From Eudoraea adriatica DSM 19308 (GTDB lineage: Bacteria; Bacteroidota; Bacteroidia; Flavobacteriales; Flavobacteriaceae): 64,000 nt of DNA. The first letter of the stretch is position 1; every line of letters starts with the position of its first letter. Of this stretch, positions 1 to 9,608 are shown piece after piece. The stretch lies in contig NZ_KB907548.1 of assembly GCF_000382125.1 (NCBI RefSeq), positions 372,001 through 436,000 on the forward strand, given 5' to 3'. The notes beneath the pieces were generated by a model. It was not told where the DNA came from. It did not search any database and worked only from the letters and a program-made list of their open reading frames with translations. Both the position numbers and the translations under genes were made by a program.

Positions 1-91
1 TAAGGGCAGAGTTTCGAATAAATTTTCTACGAGTGAGGTTTGATTTTTTGTGCTCCTCTATTGATTTAGAATTTAGTTTTTTGCCTTTCAT
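1..91 (-). CDS. N-terminus of a Tat-exported protein (partial)
   Basis: An ATG at 91 reads left and runs off the window edge. The 30 visible residues are polar and basic and end with the twin-arginine motif TRRKFIRNSAL, so the protein is probably exported folded through the Tat pathway. In Bacteroidota such starts are common on periplasmic oxidoreductases of the Gfo/Idh/MocA type and on amidohydrolases, but nothing here decides the function. The gene lies downstream of the DUF5916 gene on the same strand, after a gap of 135 bases in which I see no clear signal. Confidence 0.65.
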   Translation of the reverse strand, partial: MKGKKLNSKSIEEHKKSNLTRRKFIRNSAL

Positions 92-226
92 GATCGGTAA
101 TTTTGCTATTTATGAAATGGTTAGAATTAGCTATTAAATTACGAGAAAAAATTTAATAATTAGTCATGTAAAGCTATAATTCAAACCTGTCTGAGTATTG
201 ATTTAATGCAATTGCAGACTTAAACC

Positions 227-2395
227 TTATTTGTTAAACCAGTATGTTAGTTTTAATGTAATTGACCATACCCTACCCTCAAAAGGTGCCAATAATTCAT
301 TGTTGGTGTAAACAATAAACAAATCCGAAGCCGGACTATAACGCCATTGAAGCCTTGAGTTAAGATTGAAGTTCTTTGATTGTTCATTATATTGAAATAA
401 GTTGGCAAAAAATAGTTTATTGGTGAAAGTAATATCTATCTCAGAACCTATTAACCAAAATTCTGTGGTATTCCATGGTTCCGGCAATTTGATGTTATTA
501 TAACTAATATTGGAGCTTAGACTAACGTATGGCTGGAAACGATAGCCCAATTCGCTTATGATGCTTGTTCGTATACCATCTTCGTAGTAGCCCCCATATC
601 TTCCACCGGCCGAATAGGTAAACATACTTTGTGGTCTGGAATTATATGCAAATCTGAAGGCATTCCAACGATGTTTGGTTCCTGTGGCAAGGGAATCTTT
701 ACCGGTCCCTGTCGGATCAAAAGGTGCCAGCAATTCTACATACTCATTTAGCCCTTCCAGACTTAAACTGCTTCGGTTACGAAAGTTAACCTGGTATTCC
801 AGTATATTCTGATGATCTGTTTCCCTTATTTTCTCGTTGAAAAAATAATTTAATTTTCCAACCGGTCCATGACTTACTACCGGACCTTTTTTAGGAAACC
901 ATAAATGGCCTAAAAATGCACTGAAATTAAAATACCCCTTTCTGGGTACAAAACCAACTTCTGCTGTGTATGTACTATCCACATATTCCTCTTTTATGCC
1001 CCAATTCCATTTCCTGCTTTTGTATTCAATGTTAGCAGCTTGTGTAATTCCGTTTCCCTGTTTATCCGGCGTAAAGGATTTTAGCACAAAGGCTTTTCCA
1101 TTCCACAAGTTGTCAGGTGAGGCCAAATTATATTCCAATCCCAGGTTGCGGTTAAATTTTGGATAGACAGTGCGCAGCGAGTCATTATCCTGCGGATAAT
1201 TAGTTGATTCCTTATTTACAAAAAGCAATCCTATGCTAGATCGGCTAAATACTTGTCGCTGAAGACTAATCACACCAAAATTTTGACCCGGGAGGCCCGT
1301 TGCTTCATCCTTTGCAGTTTGAATGTCCATGACACCCAAACGCCATTTTTCACCCAGGTTTCCGCTAAGCCTTAAACCACCGTTTATTGGAATACCCAGT
1401 CCTATTCTCCTTGAAAAGAAAGGTCTGATAGTAGCGTAACCGAAGTTTGCGAATAAATCTGCATTTTCGAGAAAGAATTGCCGTCGTTCCGGAAAGAAGA
1501 GTTCAAATCTATCCAGATTCGTAACCTGTCTGTCTACTTCTACCTGAGAAAAGTCCGGATTTATAGTCAGGTCCAGATTTAAGGAGGAGGACAGACTTAC
1601 TTTTATATCTCCACCTACTTTAGTCTCATAGTCTGTAGTTCCATCTAAATCATAAGTTGTTTGTCCCAACACATATGGAATTAAAGAAAAATTAAAACGC
1701 GGAGTCGGAGGGGGTTCATCCCAAACCAATACTCCTGTATATGCAAGTGACGCAGTTGGAAATTGTCTTGGTATTGGGGTCCAGCTTGATTTTTCACTGG
1801 TTGCCAAATGTAGCCGGCTGAAGTTTATACCCCATTCTTTAACCCCATCTTCATATCTTATGGATTTAAAAGGAAGGGCCATTTCAAAAATCCATTTATC
1901 CTCGTCCCTGGTAACGGCGGAAATCCATTTACTGTCCCAATTAAGATCAACACTGCCACCGGCAGACATGGTACCATCCCACTGAGCCCCGGCGGCATTG
2001 GAACCAAAGGAAAACCCTGTAGTCTGGTTATTGAAAGGATCAATGAACAATAGGAAATTATCATTCTTTCCAAACGAAAAATCCCGTCTCATCGACTCCA
2101 CAAAATAACGTCCGGGAACACTATTATAGAAAGTGGCTACCAGGTAAATATTGGTGTCATCATAGGTCATTCGAATTTCTGATTTATCTGAGGCCTTGTC
2201 TGTATCCATGGGTAATACCATAAAAAAATCTTTAGCCACATCAGTTTCTTCCCAGGCTTCGTCATCGGCTATGCCATCAATTTTTACTGGTAAATTAGTT
2301 TTGCGAATATTCAAACGAAATTTTTCGTTCTTTTTTTGGGCATTAAGTTGCAGTAGTAAGGATAAGAGAACTAATATAAAAGGGAACTTTTTCAT
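227..2395 (-). CDS. DUF5916 outer-membrane protein with CBM9-like domain
   Basis: This 722-residue protein starts with a signal peptide (MKKFPFILVLLSLLLQLNAQ). Residues of about 25-225 resemble the CBM9-like domain that precedes DUF5916 (LPVKIDGIADDEAW, then YDDTNIYLVATF). The rest is rich in alternating beta strands and ends in an aromatic strand closing with YWFNK, as expected of an outer-membrane barrel. The domain pair is known from Bacteroidota; the substrate is unknown, and carbohydrate or peptide binding at the cell surface is inference. No SusC/SusD genes are beside it. The length is normal for the family. Confidence 0.85.
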   Translation of the reverse strand: MKKFPFILVLLSLLLQLNAQKKNEKFRLNIRKTNLPVKIDGIADDEAWEETDVAKDFFMVLPMDTDKASDKSEIRMTYDDTNIYLVATFYNSVPGRYFVESMRRDFSFGKNDNFLLFIDPFNNQTTGFSFGSNAAGAQWDGTMSAGGSVDLNWDSKWISAVTRDEDKWIFEMALPFKSIRYEDGVKEWGINFSRLHLATSEKSSWTPIPRQFPTASLAYTGVLVWDEPPPTPRFNFSLIPYVLGQTTYDLDGTTDYETKVGGDIKVSLSSSLNLDLTINPDFSQVEVDRQVTNLDRFELFFPERRQFFLENADLFANFGYATIRPFFSRRIGLGIPINGGLRLSGNLGEKWRLGVMDIQTAKDEATGLPGQNFGVISLQRQVFSRSSIGLLFVNKESTNYPQDNDSLRTVYPKFNRNLGLEYNLASPDNLWNGKAFVLKSFTPDKQGNGITQAANIEYKSRKWNWGIKEEYVDSTYTAEVGFVPRKGYFNFSAFLGHLWFPKKGPVVSHGPVGKLNYFFNEKIRETDHQNILEYQVNFRNRSSLSLEGLNEYVELLAPFDPTGTGKDSLATGTKHRWNAFRFAYNSRPQSMFTYSAGGRYGGYYEDGIRTSIISELGYRFQPYVSLSSNISYNNIKLPEPWNTTEFWLIGSEIDITFTNKLFFANLFQYNEQSKNFNLNSRLQWRYSPASDLFIVYTNNELLAPFEGRVWSITLKLTYWFNK

Positions 2396-2544
2396 ACTGC
2401 TGGTCTGTTGAATCCATCAGAATTCCGGATCACCTGCCCAACATCTAAAGTAATAAAAGATATACGGTTTCCGGCATACAAGCTTAATGATTTTTAAACC
2501 GGGTTAGAACATATCAAAATTCACAAAAAAATACTGCGCCTATT

Positions 2545-3141
2545 TTACGTTTCCAGTTCCTTAAGAATATTTTCTGCAGAATTTGTGATGTTCCTGTAGC
2601 ATCTGTAACCCCACCTCGAAAAGAAAAACATAAATATCCCCATTACGGGCAGATATATAATCAAGGTGCTGGTTTGTAAAAAGAGATCTTTATTTTTCAT
2701 GATTTTGCTAAATACAGGCAAGCAAGTAAATACTAAAATAAAGCTCAGATATATTCCAACCCTTTGCATAAGTAATAACTGATTCCTTGTTTTTGTAAAA
2801 CTTACAATAGTCTCCTTAAAGCTATTTTTTGCAATATTTATTCGTTTTATCTTCCCTAATAACCCCAGAGTAATTACGGGTAAAATTATCAGGAAAGCTA
2901 TTGTGAATATTCCGCAGGAAAGAAGATACCAGGTATCTAATTTAGTGATGTTTACCAATAAATATATGGCCATAACAAAACATATCACTGCTCCTAGTGT
3001 TTCATAAAATGTGAGCTTATCAAACTTAGTAGTGTATCTGTTCTGTGTCATTTCCATAATTAGTTCATTGGTTAGTTTTTTTTGCTTCTCTAATTGATCA
3101 CTCATTTCTGACCAAACTGATTGAAGTTCTTCTATCTCCAT
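2545..3141 (-). CDS. membrane protein paired with an ECF sigma factor
   Basis: A 198-residue protein begins with a soluble segment of about 45 residues (IEELQSVWSEMSDQLEKQKKLTNELI, shown here only in part as a coiled-coil-like start), followed by four hydrophobic helices in two pairs. It starts 3 bases after the stop of the sigma-factor gene, so the two are almost surely co-transcribed. By position it could act as an anti-sigma factor or sensor, but I see no recognised anti-sigma domain such as the HExxH-type zinc motif. Function is inferred from position only. Confidence 0.75.
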   Translation of the reverse strand: MEIEELQSVWSEMSDQLEKQKKLTNELIMEMTQNRYTTKFDKLTFYETLGAVICFVMAIYLLVNITKLDTWYLLSCGIFTIAFLIILPVITLGLLGKIKRINIAKNSFKETIVSFTKTRNQLLLMQRVGIYLSFILVFTCLPVFSKIMKNKDLFLQTSTLIIYLPVMGIFMFFFSRWGYRCYRNITNSAENILKELET

Positions 3142-3144
3142 ATC

Positions 3145-3633
3145 TTATTTTTTTAATATTCTTGATTTCAATTTTTGCTTGATTCTGGAAATCCGGGTCC
3201 CCACATTAGTAATGCTCAAACCCGTAATCTCCGAAATCTCCCCGTACTTTTTACCGTCCAGCAGAAGCAGTATTAAGCCCTTTTCAAGTATGTTTAATTG
3301 GTGAATATGTTCATAAACAATTTTTAATCGGTTTTCAAATTCTGCATCATAATTGTCTGTTTGTTTAAGAATAACCCTATCAAGACCAGTGTTACTCGAA
3401 TGTTTTTTGCTTTTATTTAATTGACTAATTGCTGTATTTAAAGCAACCCGATACATCCAGGTACTAATTTTGGATTCATTTCTAAAAGAATCAAAAGACT
3501 TCCACAATTGATAAACAATTTCCTGATATAAATCTTTCTGGTCCTGTTCGCTTTGCGTATAGATGGTGCTGATTTTAAAAATCACGCCTTCATTTTCCCT
3601 GATTATCCTGGTAAACGATTCTTCTTTACCCAT
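3145..3633 (-). CDS. ECF-type RNA polymerase sigma factor
   Basis: At 162 residues this has the size of an extracytoplasmic-function sigma factor. Region 2 is at about residues 8-75 (DLYQEIVYQLWKSFDSFR and STWMYRVALNTAI mark helices for -10 recognition), and region 4, a helix-turn-helix, at about 105-160 (YGEISEITGLSITNVGTRI). It would direct RNA polymerase to a small regulon. The next gene is a four-helix membrane protein and likely its regulator. The amidohydrolase gene upstream is separated by 193 bases, so a promoter is expected there; I could not identify a clear one. Confidence 0.92.
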   Translation of the reverse strand: MGKEESFTRIIRENEGVIFKISTIYTQSEQDQKDLYQEIVYQLWKSFDSFRNESKISTWMYRVALNTAISQLNKSKKHSSNTGLDRVILKQTDNYDAEFENRLKIVYEHIHQLNILEKGLILLLLDGKKYGEISEITGLSITNVGTRISRIKQKLKSRILKK

Positions 3634-3826
3634 TTTTTATACCTTCTTTATAGTTAGTAGGCTTATGACCAAAATAATCACACATTTATTGAATTTTTAT
3701 TGAGATGCGAATTACTTTTATCCGGAGTACCGGCAAAAACGGGATTTGAAATAAGGTTGTGAAAAGAATTTATCTGCAAGACAGACTTTGCATACCAATT
3801 TTCACTTCATTCGGAAACAAAATATT

Positions 3827-4918
3827 TTAGTTGTCAAACAAACTTTGATCCAAACCTGGCAATAGTTTTAATGCATTTTTATAATATACTTTTTTCAATA
3901 CCTCGTCAGGGAGATTGAGCCCATACATAGCCCAGAAAGCATGATATTTTTTGTAGTATGGAAAATATTCGTCTGCTGTTTCCAGGACCCTGAAATAAGT
4001 TGGAAACTCCTCCGGCTGATAACTGTCTTTACCGAATAAAATTCGGTCCTGGTAATTTATAAAAAAATTATGTGCGTTTCGAGGTTGTCTGCCAAGCTCT
4101 GCTATCACCGCTCCAATTCCTACATACATATTTGGCATTTCTTCCATAAGTTCGGCTAGCTTTTGCAAATTATTTGCATACCATCCCATATGGGCATTGA
4201 TGAATTTGGTCTGTGGATGTCTTTTAAACATATTGTGCTGCTCCCCAATTATTTGCTCCCATGGTGCAGGATTATCTGCTGACCGTTTCCTTCTTGGTCG
4301 TGTTTTTAGTTCCAACCATCTTTCATTATCACTATCCATTGGATCCCAGAAGGACTTTGGATCTGCAGCGTGGATAAGCACAGGAATTCCTAATTCCCCG
4401 CATTTGGCCCAAACAGGGTCCAGACGACGGTCATCAATACGTATTCTATTTCCTTCAATATCTTTATTTCTTAACCCCAGACTTTTATATATTTTTAATC
4501 CTTTAGCGCCATTTTTGACATCCTGTTCCAATTGTCTCACTGCATTGTCTGCCCAATCGGGATTACCTACACCGTCAAAATTTACATTTGCAAAAACTAC
4601 AAACCTGTTTGGATAATTCCGGTTTATATTATCCATCATATTTTTAAGACCTTCCCCGGATCCACCGCTTAAATTAACCATAACTGCCATATTCATATTA
4701 TCCATTGAGGAAATTAACTCAGACAAATCCTGGGTAGCCATTTGAAAATGATGACTGTGTATGTCAATAAACGGAAAACTGGCCTTTTCCACTATATTTT
4801 CAGGAACCACTAATGTAGATTTAGGGTTATACTCTTCAAAACTCATTTCCTGAGAATGCCCCTGCATTAAAAATGCAAAAAGAGTTAAAGTAAGCAGCTG
4901 GATTTTAATTTTGTTCAT
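3827..4918 (-). CDS. exported amidohydrolase (Amidohydro_2 type)
   Basis: The 363-residue protein has a signal peptide (cleavage near residue 22, GHSQ). The metal-dependent TIM-barrel hydrolase signature is present: HSH at residues 54-56, a conserved lysine region (GAKGLKIYKSLG), HAAD, NAHMGW and GKDSYQP near the end. Relatives hydrolyse or decarboxylate cyclic and aromatic carboxylic substrates; the substrate here is not evident and the location is probably periplasmic. It follows the molybdenum operon on the same strand after a gap of about 80 bases, so read-through is possible. Confidence 0.82.
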   Translation of the reverse strand: MNKIKIQLLTLTLFAFLMQGHSQEMSFEEYNPKSTLVVPENIVEKASFPFIDIHSHHFQMATQDLSELISSMDNMNMAVMVNLSGGSGEGLKNMMDNINRNYPNRFVVFANVNFDGVGNPDWADNAVRQLEQDVKNGAKGLKIYKSLGLRNKDIEGNRIRIDDRRLDPVWAKCGELGIPVLIHAADPKSFWDPMDSDNERWLELKTRPRRKRSADNPAPWEQIIGEQHNMFKRHPQTKFINAHMGWYANNLQKLAELMEEMPNMYVGIGAVIAELGRQPRNAHNFFINYQDRILFGKDSYQPEEFPTYFRVLETADEYFPYYKKYHAFWAMYGLNLPDEVLKKVYYKNALKLLPGLDQSLFDN

Positions 4919-4996
4919 TCAGTTGTTTTTTTCGTGTTCTTAATGTACTATAAATCTGGGAGGCATATATTTTAATTCTAAACTAGAAATATTAAA

Positions 4997-5608
4997 TTAA
5001 TCTTTGTTATCAGACATTTTTAAAAGGCTGGTATAATCTTCCATAGTATCAACATCAAAGGCTTTACCCTGGGGGTTCAAACTTAAAACTTTATCCGCAA
5101 ACTTTTTCAGGAATAGCTGAGCACCACGATCTCCTTCCAATTGCAATAAATCTAAAAAAAAGGGACGCTCAAATAAAGCCGGAACACCAACTTTTTTTCC
5201 ATATCTGGTCCCAATAAGCTTGCTCTCCCCGGAGCTATACAAATCTATAATTTTATCAATATATTCCGTATCCATCAAAGCCTGGTCTCCAAGGAGTATA
5301 AGTACCGCATCGGCTCCTTTATTTTGGTTCAGTAAATAATCAACACCGCATGATATAGAGGTTCCTAAGCCGGTCTTCCACTTCGAGTTTTCAAGAAAAA
5401 CCACATTGGTTGCTTCTACAGACTCTTTAATTAGTCCTGCATTTGAACCCAGGACGACAATTACCTCAGAAGCCTTGGATAATTCAGCCATTTTTACAGT
5501 ATGTTCCAGCAGTGTGGATTCCTTCCATGGTAAGAGCTGTTTAATTTTGCCCATTCTACTGGAAGATCCTGCGGCTAGTATTAAAACAGATACCTTAGAA
5601 CTCATCAA
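4997..5608 (-). CDS. mocA: molybdenum cofactor cytidylyltransferase-like protein (MocA type)
   Basis: A 203-residue nucleotidyltransferase with the N-terminal signature LAAGSSSRMG at residues 11-20, followed by KQLLPW and, further on, LLGDQ for metal binding. MocA enzymes attach CMP to molybdopterin to give the cytosine dinucleotide cofactor used by xanthine-dehydrogenase-type enzymes, which fits the hydroxylase genes at the head of this operon. It overlaps the xdhC gene by 4 bases and is the last gene of the cluster. A second ATG follows the first directly, so the start could be one codon later. Confidence 0.85.
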   Translation of the reverse strand: MMSSKVSVLILAAGSSSRMGKIKQLLPWKESTLLEHTVKMAELSKASEVIVVLGSNAGLIKESVEATNVVFLENSKWKTGLGTSISCGVDYLLNQNKGADAVLILLGDQALMDTEYIDKIIDLYSSGESKLIGTRYGKKVGVPALFERPFFLDLLQLEGDRGAQLFLKKFADKVLSLNPQGKAFDVDTMEDYTSLLKMSDNKD

Positions 5609-6615
5609 TTGTGAATTGCACCTAATTTATTTCTTAAAAGCATGGGGTCTTTTTTACGAATTACCGCAAGGATTTCAGCTATTATGGATACTGAGATTTC
5701 CTGTGGTGTTTCCGCCCCGATATTTATTCCGGCTGGTCCGTAAACAGATGCAAAAAAATCATCGGAGATATCCATGTTGTATTCCATAAGTTCATTTAAT
5801 AACCTTTCTCTTCGGGATGAAGGGCCTAATAATCCAAGATATATTGGTGTTACTGTCATTAGGCTGACTAAAAATTTAAGGTCTTTCACGTAGCTGTGGG
5901 TCATTAATACTACTCCGGTTTGCTCATCTATCATTTGTGGCTGAAACTCCTCAGGAGAGAGCGAGAGGAATTCATTGGCACCGGGGAAATCAGTTATGCC
6001 CTTTTCTTCAGATGGTGATGTAATTACGGTTACTTCCCATCCTGTCATGGAAGCATAAGAACATAATTGAACTGCATCATGTTCAGAACCAATTATTACT
6101 AATTTAAAACAAGGTGTAAGTTTTTGGTTAAAGACTTCAGTTCCTTTTTTATTTTTAAAATCGGGCCTCAGTAATAATTCACTTTTATCAACTTTGAAAA
6201 TGGTACCCAATTCTTCAATACTATTTTCCTTCCTCGTATAATGCGATTCCAGCTCAAAATATTTCCTTTCTTTAATGGTCTGCCAAAAAATACCAGAAGT
6301 TTTTTCATTCGGTATAAAAGGCTCTAAAAGGATATACAAAATACCTTCACATCCCAAGCGATAACGACCATCATAGGTCATCATTTTTGGCATTCCGCTA
6401 CTAAAAACACTTTCCGACTGCCTTTGTATTTCTTTTTCAACACAACCGCCGCTGACAGCTCCTACCATTTTGCGGTTATCCAGGAGTAACATTCGAACAC
6501 CCGGCCGTCTGTAAGAAGATCCATCCAGCGCAACAACGGTTGCAAGCACAGCCTTGCCCCCGGATTGCTGATGTGTTTTGTATGCGGCGAATATTTTTTT
6601 TAATTCATGAGTCAT
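5605..6615 (-). CDS. xdhC: XdhC/CoxI family maturation factor
   Basis: The 336-residue protein has the XdhC N-terminal part (DGSSYRRPG at residues 31-39, VSGGCVEKE near 54-62) and a C-terminal Rossmann-like XdhC domain (VIIGSEHDAVQL, LGLLGPSSRRERL). XdhC proteins bind the molybdenum cofactor, protect it during sulfuration and insert it into xanthine-dehydrogenase-family enzymes. The gene follows moeA with no gap and overlaps mocA by 4 bases. The probable client is the large subunit encoded at 10877-13048. Confidence 0.92.
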   Translation of the reverse strand: MTHELKKIFAAYKTHQQSGGKAVLATVVALDGSSYRRPGVRMLLLDNRKMVGAVSGGCVEKEIQRQSESVFSSGMPKMMTYDGRYRLGCEGILYILLEPFIPNEKTSGIFWQTIKERKYFELESHYTRKENSIEELGTIFKVDKSELLLRPDFKNKKGTEVFNQKLTPCFKLVIIGSEHDAVQLCSYASMTGWEVTVITSPSEEKGITDFPGANEFLSLSPEEFQPQMIDEQTGVVLMTHSYVKDLKFLVSLMTVTPIYLGLLGPSSRRERLLNELMEYNMDISDDFFASVYGPAGINIGAETPQEISVSIIAEILAVIRKKDPMLLRNKLGAIHN

Positions 6616-7815
6616 TTATAAAAGCGTTCTGGTGTTTATAAAAGTTACTTTCTCATCAATGGCATATGGTACTTCCCTGGGGTCTAATTTAATAAATCCA
6701 TCCGATCTTGATAAACTGGTAAGGTCTCCGGAACCATTATCCGGAACTAATTTGGCTTTTAATATCCCATTGGCATATCTCACTTTCACTCCCAGAAAGC
6801 GGGTCAGGTTGCCTTTTACGGTAATATTGTCTTCCAGAAAAACTTCAACTTCAGGAATGGGTAACCCCAATGATTTTTGTAACCAATGTTTAAAATAAAT
6901 ATGGTAATTTACAAATGTTGATATCGGGTTTCCAGGGAAAGAAAATATTAGGGCATTCGTATTTTTGTATACCCCAAACCAGAATGGTTTACCGGGACGT
7001 TGCGAAACACCATGAAATACTTTTTCCACACCTAATTCCGCTAGTACTTTAGGAATAAAATCAAATTTCCCTTTAGATACACCTCCGCTCAACAATAAAA
7101 CATCCATTTCCTGAATGACATATCCTAATTTTTGCCTTATCATGTCTTTATCGTCCGATAAGTGCAAAAGCAAGGGTTCTATTTGCTGCTCGTGAAGCGC
7201 TGCAAACAAGGAATAAGAATTTGATTTTCTTATTTGATGTGGTAAGGGATGGTCTTCTACCTCGACCAGTTCATTTCCTGTAGAAATAACAGCGATTCTG
7301 GGAAGTTTTTTAACCTCAACAAATGGTTTTCCAACCGATGCCAATACACCTATTTCGGCAGCTGATATTTTTGTCTCCTTGTTGAGAACCAACTCACCTT
7401 TTTTCTTATCACTGCCTTTATCATGAATGTTTTGCCCTCTTTGAACCTTCTTATTGAGATTAGCTACTCCATGTTCAATAGTAATGTCCTCATACATGAC
7501 CACAGTATCTGCTTCATAAGGGACAACTGCCCCGGTCATGATTTCGACACAATGTTCCTGCTCAAGAAATTTATAGGTCTTTTGGCCAGCGGCAACTGTT
7601 GCTTTGATGTCAAAGGCTTTTCTGCCATTTTCAATGGCATTGTAATTAATTGCTATTCCATCCTTGGTAGCACGATCAAATGGAGGGAAATCCCTGTCGG
7701 TATATATATCCACGGCGAGGACCCTGCCAACGGCCTTTTTCAGCGACACTGTTTCTGTTCCGTAGTCCTGACTATGATCCAGAATATGATTATAAGCATC
7801 TGAGAAAGAGATCAT
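6616..7815 (-). CDS. moeA: molybdopterin molybdenumtransferase MoeA
   Basis: A 399-residue MoeA homologue, close to the usual length. Conserved segments include FPPFDRATKDGIAI in domain I, GQNIHDKGSD, the MPT-binding SGGVSKGKFDF and FSFPGNPIST. It inserts molybdate into adenylylated molybdopterin in the cytosol. It stands between moeB-rhodanese and xdhC in a same-strand operon; the 70-base gap from moeB is the largest inside the operon core. The partner activity that adenylylates MPT (MogA/MoaB) is not in this window. Confidence 0.95.
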   Translation of the reverse strand: MISFSDAYNHILDHSQDYGTETVSLKKAVGRVLAVDIYTDRDFPPFDRATKDGIAINYNAIENGRKAFDIKATVAAGQKTYKFLEQEHCVEIMTGAVVPYEADTVVMYEDITIEHGVANLNKKVQRGQNIHDKGSDKKKGELVLNKETKISAAEIGVLASVGKPFVEVKKLPRIAVISTGNELVEVEDHPLPHQIRKSNSYSLFAALHEQQIEPLLLHLSDDKDMIRQKLGYVIQEMDVLLLSGGVSKGKFDFIPKVLAELGVEKVFHGVSQRPGKPFWFGVYKNTNALIFSFPGNPISTFVNYHIYFKHWLQKSLGLPIPEVEVFLEDNITVKGNLTRFLGVKVRYANGILKAKLVPDNGSGDLTSLSRSDGFIKLDPREVPYAIDEKVTFINTRTLL

Positions 7816-7885
7816 AGTAATTTATAATAGTATATACAATGAATATCCTTCCTTAAATAAAACGAAAGACTAGTGCTATTCACAA

Positions 7886-8953
7886 TTAAATGAGTAATGT
7901 TTTATATCGGTTTAGACCACCCAAGATATTATAAACAACGGATTTACTAGAAACTCTTAGTAATTTTTCCTGTGCAATTCTGCTTCGGATTCCAGATTGA
8001 CAAATAATATATATGGGTCGTGCAAGGTCTAATTCCTTAATACGATTTTCAAGGTACTCAAAAGGGATATTTATTGAATTGGCTAAATGATCCTGTGCAT
8101 ATTCTTCTTCTGACCTTACATCCAGGAGCTGTATAGCAACGCTACTTTCCAAAAGTTCTGCAAATTCCTCGGATGAAATAGAATCTGTTGTTTTACATTC
8201 ATCCGGATAATAGTTATCCAGTACTTCAATTTTTTTGTTCTCAGGGATAAGCGGGAAATTCACTTTAAGAAATGACTGATCTAAACCATTATACATAAGC
8301 AATTGACCAGCAAGGACTTTATCAATCCCCGTAATTATTTTAACAACTTCCAAAGCTTGTAAACTTCCCACAATACCGGGTATAACACCGAGAACTCCGT
8401 TTACATTGCAATCCGGGATCTCCATACCAGAAGGCATTGTAGGAAATAAACATCTGTAAGTTGGACCCTCCCTAAAATTAAAAACACTCAATTGAGCTTC
8501 AAATCCATGCAGGGCTCCATATACAAAAGGTTTGTCCAAAATAACACAGGCATCATTAATGAGATAACGCGTTGGGAAATTGTCAGTTGCGTCCACAACA
8601 ACATCATAGTCAGCAAGTATTTCGAGTGCATTGTCTCTGGTAAGAAAGGTATCATGTCCTATTAAAATGGTGTCAGAATTCTGTGAACTCAAACGTTCCA
8701 AAACTACTTCAAGTTTTCCTTTTCCAATATCTTTATCGCCATAGATCACTTGTCGTTGCAGGTTAGTTATCTCAATCTTATCTCCCTCTACAATTCCGAG
8801 TGTTCCTATACCCATGGCATTTAAATATTGAAGCACAGGAATACCCAAACCGCCCGCTCCTACTACCAAAACACGTGATTTTTGCAATAAATCCTGCGAT
8901 TTAATGCCAAAATCTTTAAGCGAAGTCTGACGTATGTAGCGATTTAAATTCAA
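7886..8953 (-). CDS. moeB: MoeB/ThiF-type adenylyltransferase fused to a rhodanese domain
   Basis: A 355-residue two-domain protein. Residues 1 to about 245 are an E1-like ThiF/MoeB domain with GAGGLG at 32-37, NLQRQVIYG and DNFPTRYLIN; it would adenylylate the C-terminal Gly-Gly of MoaD. Residues of about 260-355 are a rhodanese domain with catalytic Cys318 in CQSGIR, which could supply sulfur for the thiocarboxylate. The first zinc-binding CxxC seen in E. coli MoeB is reduced to TYRC, and I see no second pair. It overlaps mobA by 4 bases. A role in thiamine synthesis is less likely in this operon. Confidence 0.9.
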   Translation of the reverse strand: MNLNRYIRQTSLKDFGIKSQDLLQKSRVLVVGAGGLGIPVLQYLNAMGIGTLGIVEGDKIEITNLQRQVIYGDKDIGKGKLEVVLERLSSQNSDTILIGHDTFLTRDNALEILADYDVVVDATDNFPTRYLINDACVILDKPFVYGALHGFEAQLSVFNFREGPTYRCLFPTMPSGMEIPDCNVNGVLGVIPGIVGSLQALEVVKIITGIDKVLAGQLLMYNGLDQSFLKVNFPLIPENKKIEVLDNYYPDECKTTDSISSEEFAELLESSVAIQLLDVRSEEEYAQDHLANSINIPFEYLENRIKELDLARPIYIICQSGIRSRIAQEKLLRVSSKSVVYNILGGLNRYKTLLI

Positions 8954-9561
8954 ATGGATTCTAATTTGGATATTACTTCCCGATAGTCTTCTTCCGAGTT
9001 TGCATTCATTAGAACAATATCATCTTTCGGATAAACCAATTTTATATCAGAATTTATTAAATATTTTCTGGGACAACTACTTGTGGCATGCTCCAGGTAA
9101 TCTATGGATCTGCTCAATCCACCAGGTTCCCATATTGCTGCCAGAGGTTCCGGCAGCCCACTTTCCTTCGTGGCAAATGCAGTAGCATTTTTTGATGAAT
9201 CTCTTGAATTAATTAATTGATCTATTGCATTCAGATCTATAAATGGAAGGTCGCATGCTATAACAAGCCAGGCAACTTCTGGGTACATGGAATGAGCAGT
9301 CAACAGGCCATTAAAAGGTCCTTTATACTCATCTTTGTCAATTATTCTATCTATTTCCGTGGAAATTTCAATGGTCTGATCTTTTCTTATACTCAAAAAT
9401 GTTCTGGAACATACCTTTGATAGCAAATTATACAAATGCTCTCTCTGTGGAAGATCATGATATTGTATTGCACCTTTATCCTGTCCCATCCTTGTGCTCT
9501 TCCCTCCGGAAAGTACAAGTCCGTATAATTTTGTTTTTGAGTTTTTATCTATGATTTCCAT
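8950..9561 (-). CDS. mobA: molybdenum cofactor guanylyltransferase MobA
   Basis: The 203-residue protein has the MobA signature SGGKSTRMGQDK at residues 18-29 and the metal-binding CDLPF stretch. MobA joins GMP to molybdopterin to form MGD for the DMSO-reductase family. It is notable that the operon also has a MocA-like CMP transferase, which suggests the cell makes both dinucleotide forms. The gap to moaA upstream is about 50 bases. Confidence 0.9.
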   Translation of the reverse strand: MEIIDKNSKTKLYGLVLSGGKSTRMGQDKGAIQYHDLPQREHLYNLLSKVCSRTFLSIRKDQTIEISTEIDRIIDKDEYKGPFNGLLTAHSMYPEVAWLVIACDLPFIDLNAIDQLINSRDSSKNATAFATKESGLPEPLAAIWEPGGLSRSIDYLEHATSSCPRKYLINSDIKLVYPKDDIVLMNANSEEDYREVISKLESI

Positions 9562-9608
9562 GGTGCTTTAGAATTGCCGTTTTAATCTAAATAGTAGGAC
9601 ATATAGTA

